Positions 6,881 through 18,400 of a stretch of 24,754 nucleotides of DNA are shown here, piece by piece. The number at the start of each line of letters is the position of its first letter. Within the stretch, counting starts at the first letter, position 1. Source of the DNA: Cudoniella acicularis. Its lineage: Eukaryota; Ascomycota; Leotiomycetes; Helotiales; Helotiaceae. The translations under genes were made by a program, and so were the position numbers. Where the stretch lies: the NCBI GenBank assembly GCA_013054445.1, contig JAAMPI010000833.1, forward strand, positions 1 to 24,754. Reading direction: 5' to 3'. The notes under the pieces were generated by a model. That model worked only from the letters and a program-made list of their open reading frames with translations, was not told where the DNA came from and did not search any database.

Positions 6881-9160
6881 ATGGCGCCGTCGCGCAGTAA
6901 CAACAACACCATCAGCAGTGCCAGACTGGACATTCCGACCCTTAGTCCCCTATACTCCTCGATCATCTTCTCGAGCTCAACCTCGGACCTTGATTCTTCG
7001 CTCCTTCCTCGAGATCTTTACGCCCAGGCCATAGACCGCCCAAGCTCTTCCCGCAGCCTCCCGCCGTCACAATATCGAAAGAACATGAAGGATCTCACCG
7101 GTTTTGACACGACCGAGGACGAATTCGAGGCTTTGCCCCTGGCTGTAAGAAGAAAGGTATGCATCGGCTTTCTTTCTGTTCCTGAGCTCCCCCCGCCCGC
7201 TGAGAAGAAGAATGTGTTGCTTGGGCAGCTTGAATTGGAAGTTCAAGACTTGGATGAGTGATTGAACGAAGATCACCAGTGATGGACCAGCAGACGCATC
7301 TTCCTCTGTTCAACAAATCCAGTTGATTGCGGTCGAGTCCGCCGGGTCAGCCAGGGAACCGTACAAGTCTGGTGATAGCGTATCTTGTTCTGCAATTGAT
7401 GCTCGATGGACTGTCGAAGGATTTTTAGACTTTTGAGTCTGCCTCCTTTCTGGTACAAATTCAAGCACAGAACCGAAGTCAAATGTAATAGCTCGACGCT
7501 ATCAGCAACTGGTCTCCGGCCTGGCTATTTTCGAAACACCTTTTTCCCATTTGGGTATTGGAGCGGTGTGTTAGTTAGGCACTCCCGCGCACTTGCAGAA
7601 CGCTATGGGCATCTGCCATGCAGGATACCATTCTTATCTCAAGCAGCGCACAACAATATTCTTCTCCTTAACTTAAAATCCGGGAATTGGAACCCTCCCT
7701 ACTTTTACTGCGACTAACACTGGTTTTCGCAGTACTTTTCCACACTGGAGCGACTTCGATTTGCAGAGAGAGCCAACTCTCTGGCTCTCAACGAACTTCC
7801 CATACAACGACCTCGAAAAAAATCGATTGCCGACCGACGAAACGCTCCCGTTATCGAGCTTCGAAGGCGTCCCTCATCCAGAAAACTGAGAAAACAGTCT
7901 ACATCGAGTAACGACGCATCGTGGTTTTTGAACCTACCCCCCAAGGTAAAGAGAAAGAACTTCTCGCGGGAAGAGCGAGTGATATTGGACGGGCGTTTGC
8001 AGGACAAGATCATATTGGACGCGGCGGATGAAGCGGTTCTCAAGCACCGTCTAAGTCGAGTTCTCCCACCACTAGATCCGAAGCTCGACTCCCCGGGGCC
8101 ATATTCATCTCAGAGTAGCTTATCCATTCGGAACCAAAAGGCTGAAGAATCCGGAATGGCAGAGGCTATGTATGATAGTTTTAGGTGGATGGATGAGGAG
8201 AGCGACTTGGATCTCCGCTTGGTGCTCGACGATTACCATGCCAACCTCGATGGCGTGGTCATTCCAAGTCCAACAAGCAACAGAAGACCGTCTTTCCGCC
8301 GGCAAATGTCAATATCGAAGATTCCCTTTGGCAGAAGCTCTTTATCGTCACTGCACCCACGAACACCCAAAACTGAACAACCGCCTCCCATTCACAACCG
8401 ACAGAAGTCGCGGACACTTTCCCTGATAGCACCAAAACACATGGTACATAACTCGGTATCGTCTATTGACCCCAATGCCACTCACTACCAGGACCCAGAG
8501 GCTCGATTGAAACTTCGAGTGTACTTGGCATCACCCCAGAAATTTGATGAAGCTATAGAATTCGGGTTTCCGTCAATGGACGGAGTGACAGCAGGAGCAG
8601 ACAAAGAGAACAAACCACCCATGCGATCCTCGAGGGATACAACAGAGATTAAAAGATCATTTGCCACAGATGGTGGTCGGTCATTCTTAGATGACGCAGC
8701 CTCTCTCTTCGAAGACGATATCTCGATGGCCGATCCCGATTCGCCAATAACACCTTTGGGTGTTGACCCTGGCTTCACTCCTGAGCCTCGCTCATCGATC
8801 TCAGCCTACGGAACGAAATCAAGCAAGACCTCTGTGGATTACTCCCACCTCGGTATTACGAAGCCCACGCTTGTGAAGCAGCCCGACGGCTATGCTCAAG
8901 CTATGGCGGGAAGCAGAGAAATGACTCTCAGAATGACACTCACAAGGCCGGACCTGCGGGCGGACGAGAAAACGATATATGGGTGGCAGGCAACGAAAGT
9001 TCCCTTACGGGATGAATCTCTTGCCATGGATGACCTGGAAGAGAAACAGGAGGTGAAGGGACCTTATGGTGGTGCCGATGGATGGGGGCCGGCTGAGAAG
9101 GAAAGTGGGGTGGTTAAGAGATTATGGAACAGGGTGAAGAGCTCACAAAGAAGGGGATGA
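6881..9160 (+). CDS. Conserved fungal protein of unknown function with a KEN box
   Basis: Two exons: 6881-7156 and 7733-9160 (stop TGA 9158-9160), 567 residues. The junction AVRRK/YFSTLERLRFAERA is in phase 0 and reads as one conserved block (FDTTEDEFEALPLAVRRK before it). The rest is mostly disordered: a basic stretch (exon 2 start to about 7915), LPPKVKRKNFSREERVILDG, a possible helix near LDLRLVLDDYHANLDG, several S/T-P sites (TPK near 8365, then SPITPLG and FTPEPRSS at about 8739-8795), and an acidic FLDDAASLFEDD. GADKENKPP (KEN at 8603-8611) matches the extended APC/C degron [DNE]KENxxP, and RPDLRADEK (about 8950-8976) fits a D-box RxxL. I do not recognise the family's function. The start at 6881 has a good context (GTCATGGCG); ATG 6818 is the alternative. 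The degrons, CDK-like sites and upstream G1/S motifs suggest a cell-cycle-regulated protein (inference). Confidence 0.75.
7157..7732 (+). other. Intron, 576 nt (unusually long)
   Basis: Donor GTATGC at 7157, branch-like GACTAAC at about 7712-7718, acceptor TTTTCGCAG ending at 7732. It joins in phase 0. It is roughly ten times the length of the other introns in the window. If retained, translation continues 34 codons past the donor and stops at TGA 7259-7261, giving a truncated 126-residue protein. I found no second coding exon inside it. Confidence 0.65.
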
Positions 9161-9820
9161 TAGACGAATGTGCCACTAGATCTGCTTGTATTTGCTGTAT
9201 TTTAGCGGGGTTATGGTGCATCGGGTTGGGTTTGAGACTGCTTGCTTGTTAGCATGTGCATGAGCGACGATGCATATTAGGCTTGATACCAATTTCCTTG
9301 AGATAATGTAGACATTCAGTCTTCTTTTTAAGGTGTTGTCTCGGTTTTTGATACTTGTGAGTACAAGTGTTCAACTTGCTTGATTCTCACGTGCCCCCCA
9401 AGCTGGCTGGTCTGGGCTTACTGGAGGGCTCTGGGTATTGGGAATTGCTTGGGAGGTCGTTCGGGTTATTTGTGCGTTCTGATCTAGTGTTGTCCGTGAT
9501 ATAAATAAATACTCGAGTGCCTCGAGGCTCAAAAATAATAGAAGCTGTGACTAGGTTGTTGACGAATCCTTGCTCGCGTCATCTGTGGCTGTGCCGCCTA
9601 TGTGGCTCTCGCCGAAACTGTTTCGTAGCTTACGATGCAACAACGGAACCTGAATCTCAAAGAAGCCAACTAAACAGCATTCACAGTTGTACTACCACTT
9701 CCATTTCCATCTCCATCACCATCACCCTCAACCACCTCGAATCCTTCATCGATCGTTCATCAAGCTGCTTGGTGATCCCCTCTCGAATTTGATGCGCTTC
9801 CAACTCACTACCGCGCGATC
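9161..9820 (+). promoter_or_regulatory. Intergenic region and CT-rich leader of VPS10
   Basis: No gene. The left half is the 3' flank of the KEN-box gene. The right half is the VPS10 promoter, with a long pyrimidine-rich tract at about 9690-9740 made of TCCAT/TCACCA-type units (TTCCATTTCCATCTCCATC), typical of the transcription-start region of ascomycete housekeeping genes. An AT-rich ATATAAATAAATA lies at about 9499-9511. Confidence 0.45.
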
Positions 9821-12800
9821 ATGAGGCTGCAGTGGTGGCACCTTGCCTTATCCAGTATCCTCTGGACAGGCTCCTGGGCCAAAAAAAGATGCCCCCGGAG
9901 TCAAAACGAATTCATTCTCCTTCATTCCCTACAACGTGAACTATTTCGAAGATTCCGATGTGATACTATTTGAAAACGGAATCGAGCATAATGTGCAACG
10001 GTCAGACGACGCTGGAGAGACCTGGCATCCGGTGAAAGATGTCCCGGAGGGCAAGATGCTTGAGCTTGTCATGCATCCCTTCGATAATAAAAGGGCCTAC
10101 ATCATTACAAACGGGAGAAGTCATTGGAAGACCAGCGATCGGGGCCAGTCATGGCAAGAATTCAAGACGGATGCGATGGCTAGCATCTTTCGGGAGGCTC
10201 TTGCATTTCATGCTACGGACCCGGACAGGATAATATTCAATGCTATGGACTGTACAGGAATATTCTGCGAAGAATTGGTATGACTATCTTGGAGATGAGC
10301 AGAGTGAACTTGTAACTGACCTTTAGCAGACTTTGTACACCACAGACGGCTTTTCAAAATCTGCCAAATTCCTACGATCAGATACTATGGGGTGCTATTG
10401 GGCCAAATCTTCGAAGAAGTTCGAGACTGGACAGAAAGACCTCGATGCAAATAGGATCCTGTGTGTAGTCAAGGGTCGATTCTCTCCCTGGCGGAAGGAC
10501 TATCGACTCGTTATCTCGGACGACTTCTTTGTCAAGGCAGGGGATGTAGTACAGGAATTTGAACCGGCGCTCGAAGCTGGACGACCCGTAAAGGGAATTG
10601 TGAATATGGCCGTGGTTACCAAGTACTTAATTGCTGCTGCATCTGCTGAGGGCACCGATGAAATGGCTCTATATGTCTCTGATGATGCTATCAAATGGCA
10701 TCGAGCCATCTTCCCCAAAGACCACAAACTCCCGGAGAAGGCGTATACTATACTTGAATCTACCGATTATAGTATACAGATTGATGTTCAAGTCAGCAAG
10801 CCTTCACAGCCGATGGGGGTCTTCTTGAGCAGCAACTCGAATGGAACATATTTTACACGCAACATGGAACACACCAACAGGAACAAATGGGGACTTGTGG
10901 ACTTTGAAAAAATCTCTGGTGTCCAAGGCATAGTCCTGGTCAACACTGTCAAGAACTGGGAAGAGGTCGAAGAAACTACCAACAAGGAAAAAAAGGTCAT
11001 TTCTCAAATAAGCTTCGATGATGGTAGAACATTTGAGGATTTGAAGTGTGAGGAGAAGATACTCCATCTCCACTCCGTCACTGATCTGTCTAACTCTGGC
11101 CGTGTGTTCTCGAGTCCTGCTCCAGGTCTCGTCATGGGCATAGGTAATACTGGGGATCATCTTGAACCTTACAGTGAGGGAAGCCTCTACATCTCTGATG
11201 ATGCTGGTTTGACATGGACGGAGGGTCTAAAAGGGCCTCACAAGTACGAATTTGGTGACCAAGGATCTATTCTTGTGGCAATCAAGGATGAACTTACTGA
11301 TGAATTTTGGTATTCCTTGAATCATGGCAAAAAATGGGATAAAGTCAGTCTTGATGAAAAGATCAGACCAGTTCAATTGACAACCACGCAAGACTCGACA
11401 AGCCTCAAATTTTTGCTTGAGGCTGTTGATCAGAAGGAGCCCAGCGTTTCCGGATACATCATTGCGATCGACTTTGATGACATGCACGAAAGACAGTGCA
11501 CTAAAGATGATATGGAAGATTGGTACGCCAGGCTTGATGAAGACAACCAACCAACGTGCATCATGGGGCACAAGCAGATGTACAGCCGAAGGAAGGGTGA
11601 TAGGGATGATTGTTTTCTCAAGAAGGAATTTGAAAATCCCGAACCCAAATCAGATCCTTGCGATTGCACGGACGCAGATTTTGAGTGCGATTACAACTTT
11701 GTCAGGAGCCCTGATCGCAAAACGTGCGACACTACCGGAGCTTTTCACGCTCCTGATGATGTTTGCAAAGATGCTGGGCCAGATGGTACTTTCAAGGGTT
11801 CTTCGGGATGGCGTTTGATCCCCGGTAACAAGTGCAAAAGAACCCCTGGAGCACAAAAAGATGACCTCGTTGAACGAAAATGCTCCGAGTCAGATAATCC
11901 CTACAACCCGTCAAGTGGAAAGATTGATCACACACTGAAGGAATTCAAGGGTAATATGTTTCTACAAAAAGTCTATCTTGAAAGAACTGGTGTTAGCACT
12001 GGTTCGGACGAAACAGTTCTTGTTCGTATCGATAACAACGTCTACCTTTCTAATGATCATGGTAAAACTTGGGAGCCGATCTTGGAGAAACAGCATATTA
12101 CAAGAATATATCCACATCCTCATTTCAACGATGTGGTTTTCTTCTTGACGCAAACGGAAGAGGTTTGGTACTCCGTTGATCGAGGAAAGAATCTCAGGTC
12201 TTTCAAGGCCGATTACCCTCCCACCACCGACGTAAATGTTCCTGTGATGAACTTCCATTGGAAATACAAAGATTGGATTATCTGGACTGGTATGAAGGGT
12301 TGCGACACAAGCGATGGATGTCACAACGTTGCACTTTTGTCAGAGGATCGTGGTGAGCACTGGAGAACCCTCAGGCGATATGTCCGAAGGTGTGAATTTG
12401 TCAAAGAAGAACAAAGGCTATATCTAACGCCGGCTGAAGAGATGGGGAAGAAGGCTGAAAAGGAAAAGCTTGAAAAACTCATTTATTGCGAAGTGCGAAC
12501 CAAGGAGCAAAATGACCCCAAAGACAATCCTTGGCGCCTTGTGTCAAGTGAAGATTTCTTCACTGCAGATCCGGAAGAGCACTTTACGAACGTCGTGAAC
12601 TTTGCAACTATGTCCGAATTCATCGTCGTTGCTACCAAAAACGAAGCTCGTCAAACGCTGCAGGTAAATGCCAGTATAGATGGACATCATTTCGCTCCGG
12701 CTCATTTTCCACATGGAGTTGAAGTTCCTCACCAGGAAGCATATACCGTCCTTGATAGCTCCACGCATTCAGTCTTCTTGCATGTAACAGTTAATAACAA

Positions 12801-14443
12801 GAAGGACTTGGAATACGGTACCATCATTAAGAGCAACTCCAACGGCACTTCATATGTACAAAGCTTACCAGGCGTTGATCGGGATGGCATTGGCTATGTT
12901 GATTTTGAGAAAACCTTTGGGCTTGAGGGAGTCGCCATGGTCAACGTAGTGGCTAACTACGAATCTGAAAACTACGAAGCAGAAGGCAAAAGACTCAAGA
13001 CCATGATCACACATAATGACGGAGCCGAATGGGCATATTTACCACCTCCCTCATTGGACGCTGATAGGAAGGAGTTCGGTTGCAAAGGAGACCTGGCGAA
13101 ATGCTCTCTTAATATCCACGGCTACACAGAGCGAACGGACAAATCACACACCTATTCCTCGTCGTCCGCAATTGGGCTGATGCTTGCCACTGGCAATGTT
13201 GGCGAATATCTCAGCAAAGAATCAGACACCTTTATGACTAATGATGGCGGAATTTCCTGGATGCAAGTCAAGAAAGGGAAATACATGTGGGAATACGGCG
13301 ATCAAGGATCTATTGTCGTAATAGTCAGGGATGGGTCACCGACCAATCTTGTCTATTATTCGTTTGACGAAGGTGAAAACTGGGACGAGTACAAGTTCTC
13401 GGAGAAAGAGGTCAAGATCGACGACATGACTACAGTCCCAAGCGATAATGCCCGGAACTTCCTCTTGTGGGGTTCCGATGATGGTAATCTCGTCACCTAC
13501 AATCTCGATTTCTCTGGTCTTACGGATGTCCAATGCAAGTTAGACGAGAAGAATCCTGAAGCTGGAGATTATTATTTGTGGACGCCCAAACACCCTAACC
13601 AGGACACTGAGTGTCTTTTTGGTCATATCTCGCAATATCATCGAAAGGACCGGAAAAAAGTATGCTACAATGGAAAGGTTACTCCAGGTCTCCATGAAAT
13701 CACAGAAAATTGCACTTGTACCAGACGCGATTATGAATGGTCGGTATTCCTAATTTGCCATCAAAAATAAGAGACTAACTTGAAGACAGTGATTTTAATT
13801 TCGAACGCCAAACGGATGGCTCTTGTGGGCTTGTCGCTGGCTATATGCCTGCAGACCACTCCCTCATTTGTGAGGTTGAGCCGGACACCGTCGAATACTT
13901 TGAACCTACTGGGTACAGACGCATACCCGTCACAACCTGCGAAGGGGGCACTCAATTTGATATCAACGACAAACCTAAACCTTGTCCAGGAAAGGGAGAT
14001 CAGTTCAATAAAAAGCACGGCCCATCAGCTGCTAGTATCTTCTTTGCGATCACTATTCCTATTGCAGTGGCCATGGGTGTTGGGTATTGGGTTTGGCGCA
14101 ATTGGGCCTCCAAGTTTGGTCAGATTAGACTTGGTGAACAATGTGAGTACCTTCGATACCCAGCATTCATGCTTATCATACTGACAATCTACTAGCGTCC
14201 TTTGACGGTGAGGCACCATATATCAAATATCCAGTCCTGGTCGTCGCCGGGATTGCAGCAGTCGCCCAAGCGCTACCATTACTCGCTTCCAGTCTCTGGC
14301 GGTCAGCCAGCACTGCCATTGGGAGAGGACCGAGCAGGAGGTTCACAACGAGAGACAGCTTTGCTAGAGGAAGGGGCGACTATGCCATTGTTGACGAGGA
14401 CGAGGGCGAACTTTTGGGAGACGAGAGTGATGAAGAAGTCTAA
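9821..14443 (+). CDS. VPS10: Vacuolar protein sorting/targeting receptor Vps10 (sortilin family)
   Basis: Type I sorting receptor that binds soluble vacuolar hydrolases in the late Golgi and cycles through the endosome by retromer. Exons: 9821-10277, 10330-13739, 13790-14142, 14196-14443; about 1488 residues if the frame break below is ignored, the usual fungal length. A signal peptide (MRLQWWHLALSSILWTGSWA) is followed by two Vps10 domains rich in Asp-box/BNR motifs: SDDAGETW, SDRGQSW, SDDAGLTW, SNDHGKTW, SEDRGEHW, TNDGGISW. Each domain ends in a 10CC cysteine module (from about 11497 and 13534). TM1 is ASIFFAITIPIAVAMGVGYW and TM2 is IKYPVLVVAGIAAVAQALPL. The short tail carries DEGELL, an acidic dileucine sorting signal. 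Odd: the signal peptide is in frame 2 but the mature domain (KKDAPGVKT onward) is in frame 3. Dropping one A from the A7 run at 9881-9887 restores it. Frame 3 has no ATG of its own before about 10054. An assembly error is likeliest. Confidence 0.93.
10278..10329 (+). other. VPS10 intron 1 with NAGNAG acceptor
   Basis: Donor GTATGA, branch-like ACTGAC (10315-10320), acceptor TAGCAG (10324-10329). Either AG keeps the frame: ending at 10329 gives CEEL/TLYTTDGF, ending at 10326 adds one glutamine. The length is 52 or 49 nt. The shorter protein fits the family better, as I remember it. Confidence 0.85.
13740..13789 (+). other. VPS10 intron 2 with GTCGGT donor
   Basis: The obvious donor GTATTC at 13744 fails, because the next exon would then open on TGA. 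Using GTCGGT at 13740, with acceptor ACAG ending at 13789 and branch GACTAAC (13773-13779), the split codon TG/T restores the cysteine in RRDYECDFNFER, a 10CC residue. This gives a 50-nt phase-2 intron with a non-consensus donor. Retention would add SVFLICHQK-type residues and stop at TAA 13768-13770. Confidence 0.85.
14143..14195 (+). other. VPS10 intron 3
   Basis: Consensus donor GTGAGT (14143), branch ACTGAC (14180-14185), acceptor CTACTAG ending at 14195, 53 nt, phase 1 (T/CG makes serine). It separates the cytosolic loop after TM1 (RLGEQ) from SFDGEAPYIKYP leading into TM2. Confidence 0.9.
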
Positions 14444-15071
14444 ATCCTTTGGATGGGGAGTTTTGGGTGGGAAGATTAGGAATGAAATGGATACGGAAAC
14501 ACGAAATCGTGGCGATATGGATATAGCCTTGGTTTATGATATATTAGATTAAGCATGCGCGCATCATTCCATGTTACTGTAACACTAGAAGAAGAAAAAC
14601 CCTGTACTACTGCTATGAAATTATGACATGTTAAAATTGCAAATCTCCGCATGCTTTGTCTGCTTCCGTAATCAGGAAGTATTCGATGTTTTTTAACCCT
14701 TTGCCATCACAGGTGTCGAGTATGTCTCTTTCCATCTTGTCTTCCCATAAAGCAAACCAGAGAAGTCCATACTCATTCATGATTCATTTATTCACAGTTT
14801 ATTACAAGCACACAAAAACACCCAATTTTTTCAAATCTAACATTTTATTTTATTTTTAGGAGCAATCTAATGTACAAACAAACGATGATGTGCATGCGTG
14901 CAAGCATTGTGTTAACAAACCCGCCTCATTTTCTGCTGCAAACCCCCATTTCAGGCATGTATGTGAAGAAGATAGACACACTGAGGAATCCAGCAGCTCA
15001 AGGGAGGTGGGTGAGTGCAGATATGTATGTACAGGGAGAGGAAAAAACGCAAGCAGCAACAACAATCCATC

Positions 15072-15100
15072 CATCATCATCATCATCATCATCACATCAT
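15072..15100 (+). repeat. (CAT)n trinucleotide microsatellite
   Basis: Seven uninterrupted CAT units (15072-15092), then a one-base slip and two more. It lies in the convergent intergenic region and is not inside a supported coding frame. Confidence 0.85.
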
Positions 15101-15215
15101 CTTTCGGACTGGGGATACTAATCACCGGCTTTTTCCATGCTAGCGATAAGAACGTTCCAAGAGAAGGATCGAGAAGGATCGAGAAAATGGCTGAGTATTA
15201 GAGAAAAAATGTGAT

Positions 15216-15227
15216 CTTCGATCGAAG
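15216..15227. terminator. Palindrome CTTCGATCGAAG, possible shared 3'-end element
   Basis: A perfect 12-bp palindrome about 210 bp past the GAF stop codon, followed by a GA-rich run and AAGATCTT. A role in 3'-end formation for the convergent genes is only a positional guess. Confidence 0.2.
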
Positions 15228-15435
15228 AGAGAGAGAAGATCTTATCATCAAGCATGGTATCGTGTGCAACGTAAAATGTAGAATACAGGAGTCAGTTGTT
15301 TGTTGTGAACAACAGGGCGAGAGAGAGTCCGAGTAAGGTTTTTTTGGAGTCATGATTCAGAGAACTTAATTTCGACATTAAAAGTACTCGAATATTGCTG
15401 CTTCAGGGTCGACGACAAGTTTCCGTGATGAAATC

Positions 15436-18400
15436 TCAAAAGGGAGGTCGACCGCGCAGGGACCGGTAATTTTGTTGTCTGCCTGCTTGAGCGGCTTCGT
15501 ATCCGTGGTACTCATTTAGTGGTTGTTGTAAGACAGGATCTGTTCGAGATCGCGTCGGCATTGGCAGTCTAGTCCTGGCTGGAGGCTCTGGGTTGTATTG
15601 AGGGTTGTACTGAGGGTTTGCTCTTTGCTGGAGAGCTGGTGGGGGCTGGAAACGAGCGGGGACGTTTGAACTCTCAGGATGTGTCTGCAAGACAGGAAGA
15701 CTTGGTCGAGCTTGTAGACCTCTATAGGTTTGGATTCGTGGGTTTTCCATGCCAGCCGGCAGTCTTCGAAGATTGGAGTTGGCTTGAGGACGTGGGTGGG
15801 GAAATCTTGCACTGTCAAAGTTGCCGGGGCGTCTCTGGGAATTGATGTCTTGTTGCAGACGTGGCTGAGAATCAATTCTGGTGGCAGCTGATTTTGATTG
15901 CATAGCTTGCAGGTCCTTCTGCATACCAGCCCTGGCGACTTCCTGAGCTTGACGCAGGTTGGCAAATTGCACCTCGTCTTTCTTAATAAGAATTTCCTTT
16001 AGAGCTTGGATTGCTTGGTCAAACTGAGACAATTCAGTAGTTTCGCTCTGGCGTTGTCGTTTCTCAACTGTGAATGGCTTTCGGAAAGCACCAATAACAA
16101 AGCCATTGCTGCGGCGTGTTCGAACACCAATTTCGGTTTGAATTGCCCCAAAAATGCCGGTCTTGTATTCCCATGTGTTCATAATCGGCCTCTTCTGCAC
16201 CCAGTCCTGGGCACCTCTTGTGCGCAAACAATCAAGATGGATTTTCGGGTCCAGGAAAAGGAAGTCAGGTAGGCCATACTCAGCTACGACTTCTATTTTC
16301 AAAGCTCCTCCAGCTATAAGCTCGGATTCTGACAGATCAATGGGGGCTGTAAGTTTGCAAGCGTATATGAGGTCATATTCAAGTTTCAGAGCCTGACGCT
16401 TACATTCCGCAGAAGCCTCGATGTAATCTGTTGGTCTTTCTGAGAGTCCGGCAGCACTGACTATGGAACTCCTGGCTGATTGCGGAGGTGTGCCGAGAAG
16501 GGGGACCTGGGGGGGTAGGAAAGGAACACATGAGCTCATCCTCCATGATTCTTGCTGCAAAAGAGCATCCTCCACAATTGATTCTGTGCTCAGCAAGTCC
16601 TGGGTCTGGAATATTTCTGAGTTTGAGGATGGAGGCACCGTATTGTTTTCTGGGGTTGATAACAATTGGCGATTTGTTGGGCTGACGGGGCGCTGGACAG
16701 GAGAACTTGCATTGTCATCCAGACTAATTAAAGAATCCGAATCGTCGCGTAGTGCTGCGCTTACCATAGCACCAAGCGATTTATTACTCAAGCTCCGCAT
16801 TACTCCTTCAAGAATGGCTTGCGTCTCTTCATGAAAATAAGGAGCTGGTCTGTCTAGCTCGCTGTTGAATGTTGAGATGCTGCCGCGGTCGACCGAGGGC
16901 TCATATTGAGACGCCACAGGATTCTTTCCCTGAACAGGAGCTGGAAAAATGGTGTCGTTTGATCGAGGGTCTGCGAATGGAGTGTGGGTCAAATGACTTC
17001 TGGAATTCTCATCTTCCTCATCTAGCTTTTCATAGAAATCGCCATCTTTCATTCTCCAAAAACCTGAGATGGTATCGCTGCCATCGCGCAAGGTTGATCT
17101 TCTGCCCCTAACAGTGGTGATGTTGGTGAAGACTGATTGATTATCTGGATCAATAGTGTAGTCGTGCAGCGTTGACATATTGTCCCCATCAATGTATGAA
17201 TTTCGCGGGACCTCCCGAATAGACGTAAGTTCAGTGAATGATGAATATGGCCGATGAGGGAGAGTTTCAGCCCATAAATTTGCGTTCTGGTTAGAATTCA
17301 GACTCTCAGGGCCATTTCCTTGGCTTTCTCCAGCAAGCTGAGTAGTGCCCAAAAGGCCACCCTCTAAATCGGCAGATGGTGGTGTATTATTTGGGTTATC
17401 TGAGCCATTTCGACCTTCCGATCCATCTGAGCGATTGCTAAGCGTGGCAAGTTTAGACTGAGCCTTGAAGACTTCAGAATTGTTGATCTGTGGAGTTTTG
17501 CTCTCATAGAAACGCAAAGGAGGCGGAAACAAATCGTAGTTCGATTTGTTACCAGCAAGATCTTTGATTGAGGATTCGGGCTGTGGGATAGAGTCTCCGG
17601 AAGCCTTCGAGTCTGACTCTGAAGGTGGCGTTGAGTTTGGTTCGAGTAGGCGTAATGCAGGTTCATTTACGCTTTGAGCCAGAAGAGTTAGGTCTTTCAT
17701 AATTTGCTGGCTAAAATTTGAAAGTTCATGTCGATCTTCCTTTGTAAATTTTTCTCTGGGCTCCAGGCTGAATACTGAAAATACCCCGATGGCATAGCCG
17801 TCAGGCGTAAGTATAGGAGCTGCAGCTAGAAATCGAACGCCTGGTGGACCTGTTACCAGGGGATTTCCTCGGAAGCGCCAGTCCTAACCCTATCAGTCTC
17901 GGATGTTCAATAAGAGGATAGACATTCAACTTACAGCTCGAGTGTCCTTTATAACAAGAACATCATCCGTATTATAGAGAGCATGAGCACTCAGACTAAT
18001 GTTTCTATCGAAATAGTTCATATTATATCCATACTCGGCTTTAAAGACTTCTCTCTCGTTGTCAAAGACACTTAAAGCGGCACAGTGTGTCTTGAACCTA
18101 TGCATTGCAGCGAAGAACAGACCAACCGGATCCTTATTTATCCATTCAGGCCATGTATTGTCGAACTCTTTGCTCTTAGCAAGTCTCTCTGCTTCATTTT
18201 GTGGGAAAACAGCTTCAAGAAAAGCGAAATCTAACTTCATGTTAGGAGGTAGGGGTGGAGAATTCACATTGAAGTGTCCCTACTAGAGAGTTAGTCTTGG
18301 AGTCTGAGAAATTAAAAACCCTACTTAGTTTACGATCTGTGCTAGAGCTGCAGAAGAACGCCGCACCAAGGACTGAAACACACATATGAAATTGATATAG

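Larger units (their letters stand above)
14444..15435. other. Convergent intergenic region between VPS10 and the GAF gene
   Basis: Both neighbours end here (VPS10 stop at 14443, GAF stop at 15436), so this holds two 3' UTRs and terminators. It is AT-rich with T-runs at 14823-14860, plus a CAT microsatellite, a GAGAAGGATC doublet at about 15162-15181 and a 12-bp palindrome at 15216-15227. No gene is supported. Confidence 0.5.

Noticed and set aside
9843..10283. Vps10 N-terminus starting in frame 3 at TTG 9843
   Set aside because: There is no ATG, it lacks a signal peptide, and the true signal peptide is clearly encoded in frame 2 from ATG 9821.
13744..13789. VPS10 intron 2 with donor GTATTC
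   Set aside because: The next exon would begin with a TGA stop and the conserved cysteine would be lost.
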